Source: Marivivens niveibacter
GTDB taxonomy: Bacteria > Pseudomonadota > Alphaproteobacteria > Rhodobacterales > Rhodobacteraceae
Direction: 5' to 3'
NCBI RefSeq assembly: GCF_002150005.2
Contig: NZ_MSPP01000003.1
Location: 372,001 to 436,000, forward strand
DNA length: 64,000 nucleotides
Below the pieces are notes generated by a model. That model saw only the letters and a list, made by a program, of their open reading frames with translations, was not told where the DNA came from and did not search any database. Shown here in pieces: positions 19,901 through 27,528 of the stretch. A program made the position numbers and the translations under genes. Position 1 is the first letter of the stretch; the number at the start of each line of letters is the position of its first letter.

Positions 19901-21205
19901 TTAGCGGTAGCCAGCAGCTTCCATTGCGTCGTTGGTGATAGCCTGTGCTTTTGCCAGTGCTTCTTCAACAGTTTGCTGACCTGCGTAAGCTGCCGAGAAC
20001 TCTTGGCTTACTTCGGTTGCGATACCTGCGAATTCTGGGATCGCTGCGAACTGAACGCCAACGTATGGCGATTCTTCAACAGTCGAGTTCAGAGGGTCAG
20101 CCGACAGGATCGAATCCAGGGTCATCTGAGCGAATGGAACGTCCATGTAGTTCGGGTTTTCGTACAGCGAGGTACGTGCGCCCGGAGGAACGTTTGCCCA
20201 ACCTTCGTTAGCTGCTACCAGCTCGATGTAGTCGGTCGAGGTTGCCCATTCGATGAACTGCTTAGCAGCGTCGGTTTTCTGCGAACCTGCTGGGATCGCC
20301 AGAGCCCATGCCCACAGCCAGTTCGAACGTTTGCCCAGGCCGTTGTCTGGTGCCAGTGCGAAACCAACCGAGTCAGCTACTTCGGAGTCGTTCGGGTTGG
20401 TCACGAAGGATGCCGCAACAGTTGCGTCGATCCACATGCCACATTTGCCTTGCTGGAACAGCGACAGGTTTTCGTTGAAACCGTTGGTCGCGTAACCTGC
20501 TGGGCCGGACTCGTCCATCATGCCTTTGTAGAAGTTCAGGGTGTTTGCCCATGCTTCGGTGTCGAACTGAGCGTTCCAGTCCATGTCGAACCAGCGAGCG
20601 CCGAACGAGTTGGACATTGCAGTGATGAACGCGCCGCCTTCACCCCAGCCTGCTTTACCGCGCAGACAGATACCGTTGATGTCTGCATCACGGTCGGTCA
20701 TTGCAGCTGCTGCTTCGCGGATGAATTCCCAAGTTGGTGCATCTGGCATTTCCAGGCCTGCTGCTTCCATCAGGTCGGTGCGGTACATGACCATCGACGA
20801 TTCACCGTAGAACGGTGCAGCGTACAGGGTGCCGTCGTAGGACAGGCCACCAGCCATTGCTGGCAGGATGTCTGCAGCGTTGTATTCTTCGGACAGGTCA
20901 TCCAGTGGGACCAGCCAGCCGTTCGCACCCCAAATTGGGGTTTCGTACATGCCGATGGTCATGATGTCGAATGCGCCACCGTTGGTCGAAATGTCGGTGG
21001 TTACGCGCTGACGCAGGACGTTCTCCTCCAGAGTGACCCACTCCAGCTCGATGCCGGTTTTCGCTGTGAAGTCGTCGTCCAGACCCTGCATGCGGATCAT
21101 GTCGCCGTTGTTCACGGTCGCAATGGTCAGCGTTTCTGCATTTGCTGCAACAGCAACGGAACACAGAGCAGTCGCGCCAAGAAGCGCGCGCACAGATTTA
21201 TTCAT
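19901..21205 (-). CDS. smoE: Polyol ABC transporter substrate-binding protein
   Basis: A 434-residue periplasmic binding protein of the extracellular solute-binding family 1. The N-terminus NKSVRALLGATALCSVAVAANA is a signal peptide with cleavage probably after ANA. The mature protein begins ETLTIATVNNGDMIRMQGL. It delivers the polyol to SmoFG. The ATG at 21205 is chosen because GGGAGG lies 7 bases upstream; a longer frame to 21235 lacks a site. Ligand identity (sorbitol, mannitol or similar) is inferred from the adjacent mannitol dehydrogenase gene. Confidence 0.92.
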   Translation of the reverse strand: MNKSVRALLGATALCSVAVAANAETLTIATVNNGDMIRMQGLDDDFTAKTGIELEWVTLEENVLRQRVTTDISTNGGAFDIMTIGMYETPIWGANGWLVPLDDLSEEYNAADILPAMAGGLSYDGTLYAAPFYGESSMVMYRTDLMEAAGLEMPDAPTWEFIREAAAAMTDRDADINGICLRGKAGWGEGGAFITAMSNSFGARWFDMDWNAQFDTEAWANTLNFYKGMMDESGPAGYATNGFNENLSLFQQGKCGMWIDATVAASFVTNPNDSEVADSVGFALAPDNGLGKRSNWLWAWALAIPAGSQKTDAAKQFIEWATSTDYIELVAANEGWANVPPGARTSLYENPNYMDVPFAQMTLDSILSADPLNSTVEESPYVGVQFAAIPEFAGIATEVSQEFSAAYAGQQTVEEALAKAQAITNDAMEAAGYR

Positions 21206-21247
21206 GATTTTCCTCCCAATGCCCAGGGTGGGCAATTGCTACGTTAG

Positions 21248-21261
21248 TGAGCAAATGTTCA
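21248..21261. promoter_or_regulatory. Candidate operator of the polyol regulator
   Basis: TGAGCAAATGTTCA is a 14-base inverted repeat with one mismatch between the 6-base arms (TGAGCA and TGTTCA around AA). It lies 43 bases upstream of the smoE ATG, in the expected promoter region and next to the gene for a SorC/DeoR-type regulator. The link is inference. Confidence 0.45.
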
Positions 21262-21384
21262 TCCATTGGGGGGTAATTTGTCAATACCCGTTATCCGCCG
21301 CGCTGCCGCATTTCTGTAAGGTTTTGAATTTATTGTATTATTTTGGAATTATGGAGAAGCTGTTTTTATCGTAGCCATAATAAA

Positions 21385-21420
21385 TTTCAGGGGCTGTCGA
21401 TGGTTCGACAGCCCCTGAAA
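21385..21420 (-). terminator. Terminator of the polyol regulator gene
   Basis: TTTCAGGGGCTGTCGA and TCGACAGCCCCTGAAA form a perfect 16-bp stem with a 4-base loop. On the minus strand the stem ends in TTT and continues TTTATTA. It separates the regulator gene from the smoE promoter. Confidence 0.88.
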
Positions 21421-21448
21421 GAATGTAACGGTGTGTAACAAAAGGATT

Positions 21449-22408
21449 TTAGGTCGCTAGAATCGCTTCGGCGGTAGATTCGTTGGTAAAGAGTCCACTG
21501 ACCAAATTGCCGCGCAGCGCAGCATTGATCGCGCGCACCTTTGACGGGCCCACAGCAACAGCAAGGAAATTGCTGGGGTGCACTGTTTTAAGCGGGGCAG
21601 AAGCGACCCGAGAATTAAACGCACAATCCAGAATTTCGCCGTTGTCGTCGTAAATCCAGCTGGTGATTTCGCCCGCAGCGCCCAATGCCTGACATTCCGC
21701 CATTTCCTGATCGCTTAGGAACCCATCGACGTAAATTGGCGCTGTGGTGTCCATTTGGCCGATACCGACCAGCGTCAAATCCGCGTTTTCACATAACGAC
21801 AGGGTGTTTTGGACGGCGTCTTGTTTATGCAGCATCTGCAAATCTTCGGGCGATGTCGCAAGGCAAGGCAAAGGATAGGGGTACTGAACAGCGCCAACGC
21901 GGTCGGCCAATTGGATCGTAGCGTTATAAGGCGTTGCAGACCCATCGGCCATCATGTTGCCCAAACGCGAAACGACGCGATGCTGTGGGCAATTCATGCG
22001 CGGGACTTGTTCAACCGTCGCCTTCAGCGCGCGGCCCGTACCCAAGGCGATGATTTTGCCTTCTTTCGAATTTAGGGTCCGCTCCATCACCGCAGCGGCT
22101 GCGATCGCGGCGCCGGTTAACAAATTTGGTGCGTCAGGGTCTGAAGGAACGATTTCGCAAAATTCGATGCCAAACCGATCTTTGATCGCTTGCGCCAAAT
22201 CCATGCATCGCGCAATCGGGTGATCTAGACGGACCTTGACCAGTTTTTCACTGACAGCCATCGCCACCAGACGCTGTGCCGACTGGCGCGATACGCCCAG
22301 TTTGCGCGCAATTTCGTCTTGGGTGTTGCCTGCAACATAGTACAGCCAACCTGCGCGCGCCGCGTCATCCAGACGGCTGGTTTCAGGGGTAAAGCGTCCG
22401 TTCGCCAT
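21449..22408 (-). CDS. SorC/DeoR-type sugar-binding transcriptional regulator
   Basis: A 319-residue regulator. Residues about 20-55 form a helix-turn-helix (YVAGNTQDEIARKLGVSRQSAQRLVAMAV), and the rest is the SorC-type sugar-phosphate sensor domain, recognisable from ALGTGRALKATVEQVP, VSRLGNMMADG and the C-terminal AVGPSKVRAINAALRGNLVSGLFTNESTAEAIL. It most likely controls the downstream smo operon in response to a phosphorylated or free polyol. It follows the HAD gene after 14 bases and ends at its own terminator. Confidence 0.9.
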   Translation of the reverse strand: MANGRFTPETSRLDDAARAGWLYYVAGNTQDEIARKLGVSRQSAQRLVAMAVSEKLVKVRLDHPIARCMDLAQAIKDRFGIEFCEIVPSDPDAPNLLTGAAIAAAAVMERTLNSKEGKIIALGTGRALKATVEQVPRMNCPQHRVVSRLGNMMADGSATPYNATIQLADRVGAVQYPYPLPCLATSPEDLQMLHKQDAVQNTLSLCENADLTLVGIGQMDTTAPIYVDGFLSDQEMAECQALGAAGEITSWIYDDNGEILDCAFNSRVASAPLKTVHPSNFLAVAVGPSKVRAINAALRGNLVSGLFTNESTAEAILAT

Positions 22409-22422
22409 GGTGCCAATTCTTG

Positions 22423-23070
22423 TTAGTCTTTTTCAATCAGGTGCGCGAAATCCGACCATTTGTCAAAGCATTGAACGTCATGGGGGGGATCGTATGGCAT
22501 CCCGATCAGGTGGCTGGCACCTGTGTAGGCATAGTGTTTCATTCCTGCTGCACGTGCAGCAATTAGGCCCGGCGGGCTGTCTTCGATCACCAGCGCGCGG
22601 GATGGGTCAACGCCCATTTTTTCGGCCGCAAACAGAAACAAATCTGGTGCTGGTTTCCCGTTTTGAACCTGACTAGCCGTAAACACATTGTCACCGAAAA
22701 AGGTTTTCAAACCAGTAAGTTCAAGTGACCGCGCCACACGGGGCGGGCTGGACGAGGTTGCTACACAAAACGGCACGTCCAACGCGGCCAAAACATCGGC
22801 CACCCCATCGGTTGTTTTCAGCTGTGTTTCAAATCGCTGCAACAGCGAAGTGCGATAGCGTTGTTCAAAGTCCGCAGGCAGTGGTTTGTCAAAACTTTCA
22901 CGGATGTTTTTTGCAACCGTCGGAAAGCTGCGCCCCAAACATTTTGTACGCACATAGTCATAATCAATGTCGATTCCTAGAATCGCCAGCTCGTCGATCA
23001 GGGTATCAGCGCTGATGATTTCGCTATCGATCAACACGCCGTCGCAGTCAAAAATGATGAGGTCGAACAT
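22423..23070 (-). CDS. HAD-IA family phosphatase (CbbY-like)
   Basis: A 215-residue HAD hydrolase with subclass I cap. The nucleophile motif is [15 protein letters not shown] (D8, D10), motif II is [14 protein letters not shown], and motif III/IV is [19 protein letters not shown]. Relatives act on sugar phosphates such as 2-deoxyglucose-6-phosphate, or are beta-phosphoglucomutases. The ATG at 23070 gives the usual N-terminus. It heads the regulator gene and the smo genes, and an equivalent HAD gene is reported in Rhodobacter polyol operons, so a sugar-phosphate role is likely but unproven. Confidence 0.87.
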   Translation of the reverse strand: MFDLIIFDCDGVLIDSEIISADTLIDELAILGIDIDYDYVRTKCLGRSFPTVAKNIRESFDKPLPADFEQRYRTSLLQRFETQLKTTDGVADVLAALDVPFCVATSSSPPRVARSLELTGLKTFFGDNVFTASQVQNGKPAPDLFLFAAEKMGVDPSRALVIEDSPPGLIAARAAGMKHYAYTGASHLIGMPYDPPHDVQCFDKWSDFAHLIEKD

Positions 23071-23171
23071 TGGGGTCTCTTGCCTTGGTCGGGTAGGGTT
23101 AGCACGATTGTTATTGCGTTGCACATGGGGATCGTCGCGTTACGGTACACAAGCAATATTTAGGTGATTAG

Positions 23172-24233
23172 ATGACCAGCTTTTCCTTCTTCGATGGCCA
23201 TAATGATTTTCTGTATCGGTACTATGCAAAATCCGCCGATCAGCGCCGCGCGATGTGGCTGACGGGCGATGGGGCCCATCATCTGGATTTGCCGTGCATT
23301 CAGATGGCGGGCTTTGCGGGTGGTTTTTTCGCCATTTGGGTGCCATCCCCCGATGATGGGTCAGGCCTCGATTTCGAGGCGATGATGACCACGCTGCCTT
23401 ATGAATTGCCATTGCCGCCGATGGTTGATCAAGACGCGGCATTGCCCATTGCCATCGCCCAAGCCGCTGGTTTGCTGGAAATGGAACGACTGTCACAAGG
23501 TGCGTTGACCGTTTGCCGAACGGGTGAACAGGTATCCAAGACGGTCGCGAACCAAGGCATCGCCGCGATCATGCACATGGAAGGCGCCGAAGCGATTGGA
23601 ACCGATCTGTCGCAATTGCACTTGTGGTATCAAATGGGCCTACGGTCGCTTGGCCCGGTTTGGTCCCGCCCAACCCATTTTGGCGAAGGCGTACCATTTG
23701 CCTTTCCATCGACGCCGGATCATGGCGGGGGGCTGACGCCGCTGGGCAAGGATCTGGTGCGTGAATGTGATGCGCTGGGCATTTTGATCGACCTATCGCA
23801 TCTGAACGAAAAGGGTTTCGACGATGTCGCGGCGGTATCGTCGCGTCCGCTGATCGCGACGCATTCCAATGCGCATCATGTTACGCCGTCCACTCGAAAC
23901 CTGACCGACCGCCAGCTGCATATGATCGCGGACAGCGACGGTATCGTTGGCGTGAATTTTGGCTGCGCGTTCCTGCGTGATGACGGTCAGCGCAATTCGG
24001 ATACGGGGTTTGACGCCATTCTGCGCCACATGGATCATCTGCTATCTATCTTGGGCGAAAACCACGTTGCGCTGGGGTCGGATTTCGATGGGGCTGTGAT
24101 CCCCGAGGTGATCGGCGATGTTCTGGGGCTGCAAGATTTGGCCGACGCAATGATGGCACATGGTTTCGGCACCGAATTGACGACAAAGATCACATCGCAA
24201 AACTGGATACGGTTCTTGGCCCGTAACCTGTGA
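23172..24233 (+). CDS. Membrane dipeptidase family M19
   Basis: A 353-residue zinc dipeptidase of the renal dipeptidase family, amidohydrolase fold. The metal ligands are seen in FFDGHNDFLYRY (H-x-D), in MHMEGAEAIGTD (bridging glutamate), in the histidine of IATHSNAHHV and in VALGSDFDGAVIP near the C-terminus. No signal peptide is present, so it is likely cytoplasmic as in many alphaproteobacterial members. It is divergent from the HAD gene, with about 100 bases between. Substrate may be ordinary or D-amino-acid dipeptides. Confidence 0.9.
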   Translation: MTSFSFFDGHNDFLYRYYAKSADQRRAMWLTGDGAHHLDLPCIQMAGFAGGFFAIWVPSPDDGSGLDFEAMMTTLPYELPLPPMVDQDAALPIAIAQAAGLLEMERLSQGALTVCRTGEQVSKTVANQGIAAIMHMEGAEAIGTDLSQLHLWYQMGLRSLGPVWSRPTHFGEGVPFAFPSTPDHGGGLTPLGKDLVRECDALGILIDLSHLNEKGFDDVAAVSSRPLIATHSNAHHVTPSTRNLTDRQLHMIADSDGIVGVNFGCAFLRDDGQRNSDTGFDAILRHMDHLLSILGENHVALGSDFDGAVIPEVIGDVLGLQDLADAMMAHGFGTELTTKITSQNWIRFLARNL

Positions 24234-24417
24234 TTTCATGATCCATGTCAAAGTAGTGATCCGCCGCACAATGTAGCAAAGGGACGACCGCACCAAAGGA
24301 CAGGCTGCAAACTTAGACCTTTTGGTGTCGTGCCGCATGACGGGCCGGTCGGTACACTACAGCCGAATGCACGTAGGGGTGAAAACCATAGCGCGCACAG
24401 CAGACGGAGACTTTGAC

Positions 24418-25641
24418 ATGGATTATCAGACCTATTTCCGGTCGGAACTGGATCACCTACGCGAACAGGGCAACTATCGCGTTTTTGCCGATCTAGAACG
24501 CGAACGCGGGAATTTTCCAAACGCTGACAATCACATCAGCAACGCCGTTCGCAAAGTCACCATCTGGTGTTCCAATGACTACCTAGGCATGGGCCAGCAT
24601 CCAACCGTCCTAAACGCAATGCATGACGCAATCGACCGCGTCGGCGCGGGTGCGGGCGGAACGCGCAATATTTCGGGGACAACGCATCACCACGTCCTGC
24701 TGGAACGCGAACTGGCTGATCTGCACGGCAAAGAATCGGCGCTTCTGTTCACGTCGGGCTATGTGTCGAACTGGGCCGCGCTGGGCACCTTGGCTGCGAA
24801 AATCCCGAATTGTTTGGTGATTTCCGACAGCCTGAACCACGCATCGATGATCGAAGGTATCCGCCATTCCAAAGCCGAGCGGAAAATCTGGAAACATAAC
24901 GATCTGGCTGATCTGGAACGCCTGCTGGCCGAACAGCCGCTGGACCGCCCGAAACTAATCGCGTTCGAATCTGTTTATTCGATGGACGGCGACATCGCCC
25001 CGATCCGCGAAATCTGCGATCTGGCCGATAAATACAACGCGATGACCTATCTGGACGAAGTTCACGCCGTTGGCATGTACGGCCCGCGCGGCGGCGGCAT
25101 TGCTGAACGCGAAGGTCTGATGGACCGTCTAACCGTCATCGAAGGCACCTTGGGCAAGGCATTTGGCGTGATGGGTGGCTATATCGCCGCGTCCCGTGAT
25201 CTGGTCGATTTCGTCCGTTCGTTCGCCTCTGGTTTCATCTTTACCACTGCGCTGCCGCCTGCTGTGGCCGCTGGGGCCTGCGCGGCGATCAAACATCTGA
25301 AAACATCGCAAACGGAACGCGACAGCCAACAGGCCAAAGTGGCTGAGGTTCGCGCACGGCTGGACGCCGCTGGCATCCCGCATATTGAAAATCCCAGCCA
25401 CATCATTCCTGTGATGGTTGGTGACCCTGTGAAATGCAAATGGATCTCGGATGTTCTGATGGATCGCTATGGCATCTACATTCAGCCGATCAATTATCCG
25501 ACCGTGCCCAAAGGCACGGAACGTTTGCGCATCACCCCATCGCCCGTACATAGCGATGCCGACATCGATCACTTGATCGACGCGCTGGGCGAATTGTGGG
25601 CTCAGTGTCAATCGGCGCAGATGCCAATGGCGGCCCAATAA
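24418..25641 (+). CDS. hemA: 5-aminolevulinate synthase
   Basis: PLP enzyme that condenses glycine and succinyl-CoA to 5-aminolevulinate, the first step of tetrapyrrole synthesis by the C4 (Shemin) route found in alphaproteobacteria. The 407-residue product shows the glycine-rich [17 protein letters not shown] block, the PLP pocket [12 protein letters not shown] (D213, H216) and the Schiff-base lysine in [14 protein letters not shown] (K247). The ATG at 24418 has GGAGA upstream; the frame is open to 24322. The stop is 283 bases before gcvT, and both genes consume glycine. Confidence 0.97.
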   Translation: MDYQTYFRSELDHLREQGNYRVFADLERERGNFPNADNHISNAVRKVTIWCSNDYLGMGQHPTVLNAMHDAIDRVGAGAGGTRNISGTTHHHVLLERELADLHGKESALLFTSGYVSNWAALGTLAAKIPNCLVISDSLNHASMIEGIRHSKAERKIWKHNDLADLERLLAEQPLDRPKLIAFESVYSMDGDIAPIREICDLADKYNAMTYLDEVHAVGMYGPRGGGIAEREGLMDRLTVIEGTLGKAFGVMGGYIAASRDLVDFVRSFASGFIFTTALPPAVAAGACAAIKHLKTSQTERDSQQAKVAEVRARLDAAGIPHIENPSHIIPVMVGDPVKCKWISDVLMDRYGIYIQPINYPTVPKGTERLRITPSPVHSDADIDHLIDALGELWAQCQSAQMPMAAQ

Positions 25642-25737
25642 CGATGCTCCAGTCGTTTTGCGACGCAAATGAATCGTGGATAGTCGCAATTCTGCTATTT
25701 ACATAGCGGAAGAAGTTTCTTATCGGAAACATACGTG

Positions 25738-25885
25738 CACGGGAGAGCGAGAAAAACTCGCGCCGAAGGAGCAACCGCCCCGGTAAACTCTCAGGCAAAT
25801 GGACCGGCACGTGTAAAACTCTGGAGAGAGGCGCGAATGCGTCCGCCGACGGGATAACGATCTCAGGCAACACGGACAGAGGGGG
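25738..25885 (+). promoter_or_regulatory. Tandem glycine riboswitch
   Basis: Two aptamers of the glycine riboswitch lie in series ahead of gcvT. Aptamer 1 (about 25738-25813) contains GGAGAGCG, the CGCCGAAGGAGCAA block, and ACTCTCAGGCAAA with GGACCG. Aptamer 2 (about 25817-25885) repeats CTCTGGAGAGA, CGCCGACGGGATAACG, ATCTCAGGCAA and GGACAGAGG. Glycine binding to such elements usually switches on the glycine cleavage operon. I see no classic terminator before gcvT, so control may be at translation or through a weaker structure. Confidence 0.95.
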
Positions 25886-25924
25886 CATCTTGGATCGGGT
25901 TCACGCCCGAAAGCTGTCTACGGG

Positions 25925-27052
25925 ATGACCGATATGAAACGCACGGGGCTATACGACCTTCACGTTGAACTGGGTGCCAAAATGGTGCCTTTCGCGGGCT
26001 ATGAAATGCCCGTCCAATATCCGCTGGGCGTGATGAAAGAACACCTATGGACCCGCGAACACGCGGGCCTGTTCGACGTCAGCCATATGGGGCAAGTGAT
26101 TCTGCGCCCGAAATCGGGTGATGTGGCCGATGCGGCGCGTGCGCTGGAAACGCTGGTGCCGGTCGATGTGCTGGGTCTGGCCCATGGCCGTCAGCGGTAC
26201 GCGTTTTTCACCAATGAACAGGGCGGCATTCTGGACGATCTGATGATCGTGAAACTGAACGACGATCACGCGCTGTTTCTGGTCGTGAACGCCGCCTGCA
26301 AAGACGCCGATATCGCCCACCTGCGCGCCCACCTGTCTGACACCTGTGAAATCGAGGTTCTGACCGACCGCGCCTTGATCGCGCTGCAAGGGCCAAAGGC
26401 GGAACTGGCACTGGCGCGTATTTATCCGCGCGTTGCTGACATGCGTTTCATGGATCACGCTTGGTTCGATGGCGATCAGGTTTGGGTGTCGCGGTCCGGC
26501 TATAGCGGCGAAGACGGCTTTGAAATTTCGGTTCCTGCTGCGGGTGCGGATGCGTTCGTGCGTCAACTGCTGGCCATGGAAGAGGTCGAACCGATCGGCC
26601 TAGGCGCACGTGATAGCCTGCGGCTAGAAGCGGGCCTGTGCCTGTATGGGTCCGATCTGGACGAAACCACGACCCCTGTGGCGGCGGATCTGAAATGGGC
26701 GATCCAGAAATCGCGCCGCACTGGCGACCGCGCTGGCGGGTTTCCTGGCGCGGATATCATCCTGAACGAATTTGAAAACGGTGCGGCCACCAAACGGGTT
26801 GGCCTACGTCCCGAAGGTCGCGCGCCGATGCGTGCGCATACGCCTCTGTTTGATGCCGCCGAAGGTGGCAACCAGATTGGCGAGGTCACTTCGGGCGCGT
26901 TTGGTCCATCCATTCAGGCACCAATGTCGATGGGCTATATCCCGTCGGAATTGGCCGCCGAAGGCACGACAGTTTGGGGCGAAGTGCGCGGAAAACGCCT
27001 GCCTGCTAAAGTGACCGCTCTGCCGTTCCGTCCATCGAATTATAAACGCTAA
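25925..27052 (+). CDS. gcvT: Glycine cleavage system T protein (aminomethyltransferase)
   Basis: A 375-residue tetrahydrofolate-dependent aminomethyltransferase, which releases ammonia and makes methylene-THF from the aminomethyl arm of GcvH. Signature blocks include MVPFAGYEMPVQYP, HAGLFDVSHMGQV, ALQGPKAE, RSGYSGEDGFEISV and GLGARDSLRLEAGLCLYGSDLDETTTP. The start may be ATG 25925 or ATG 25934; neither has a strong ribosome site, consistent with control by the upstream riboswitch. It is first in gcvT-gcvH-gcvP. Confidence 0.96.
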   Translation: MTDMKRTGLYDLHVELGAKMVPFAGYEMPVQYPLGVMKEHLWTREHAGLFDVSHMGQVILRPKSGDVADAARALETLVPVDVLGLAHGRQRYAFFTNEQGGILDDLMIVKLNDDHALFLVVNAACKDADIAHLRAHLSDTCEIEVLTDRALIALQGPKAELALARIYPRVADMRFMDHAWFDGDQVWVSRSGYSGEDGFEISVPAAGADAFVRQLLAMEEVEPIGLGARDSLRLEAGLCLYGSDLDETTTPVAADLKWAIQKSRRTGDRAGGFPGADIILNEFENGAATKRVGLRPEGRAPMRAHTPLFDAAEGGNQIGEVTSGAFGPSIQAPMSMGYIPSELAAEGTTVWGEVRGKRLPAKVTALPFRPSNYKR

Positions 27053-27075
27053 TTTCCTGACAGGAGACCCGCCCA

Positions 27076-27435
27076 ATGAAATACACCGAAGAACACGAAT
27101 GGCTGCGCGTCGAAGGCGATCTGGTTGTTGTTGGCATTACCGAACACGCGACCGAACAGCTGGGTGATATCGTTTTTGTCGAACTGCCCGAAGAAGGCAC
27201 CGAAGTCGCCAAAGATGACGAAGTTGTTGTGATTGAATCGGTCAAAGCGGCGTCCGACATTCTGGCTCCATTGGACGGCGAAATTGTCGAGGTAAACGAC
27301 GTGCTGTCCGACAACCCTGCGCTGGTAAACGAAGACCCGCTGAACGATGGCTGGTTCTTTAAAATGAAGATCGAGGACCTGTCGGCCCTTGATGACTACA
27401 TGGACGAAGCCGAATACAAAGATCACATCGGCTGA
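27076..27435 (+). CDS. gcvH: Glycine cleavage system H protein
   Basis: The 119-residue lipoyl carrier that shuttles the aminomethyl group among GcvP, GcvT and dihydrolipoamide dehydrogenase. The lipoylated lysine is K57 in VVIESVKAASDI, and the sequence KYTEEHEWLRVEGD at the start and GWFFKMK near the end are typical. ACAGGAGAC precedes the ATG. It lies 23 bases after gcvT and 93 before gcvP. Confidence 0.97.
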   Translation: MKYTEEHEWLRVEGDLVVVGITEHATEQLGDIVFVELPEEGTEVAKDDEVVVIESVKAASDILAPLDGEIVEVNDVLSDNPALVNEDPLNDGWFFKMKIEDLSALDDYMDEAEYKDHIG

Positions 27436-27528
27436 TCCACTGACATCGCCCTCATGGGCATCTGAAATCGAATGCTGCGGCGGGGCGACCTGCCGCAAAT
27501 GACCCTTTGTATCCAATAGGCTGCGATC

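Noticed and set aside
19889-21247. A 452-codon open frame on the plus strand opposite smoE
   Set aside because: Antisense to the solute-binding protein, cysteine-rich and low in helix-forming residues; no ribosome site. Codon bias of smoE leaves the opposite strand open by chance.
24290-24328. Hairpin CACCAAAGG / CCTTTTGGTG before hemA as a regulatory element
   Set aside because: The arms carry a one-base bulge and an 18-base loop, with no T run, so it is too weak to call as a terminator or site.
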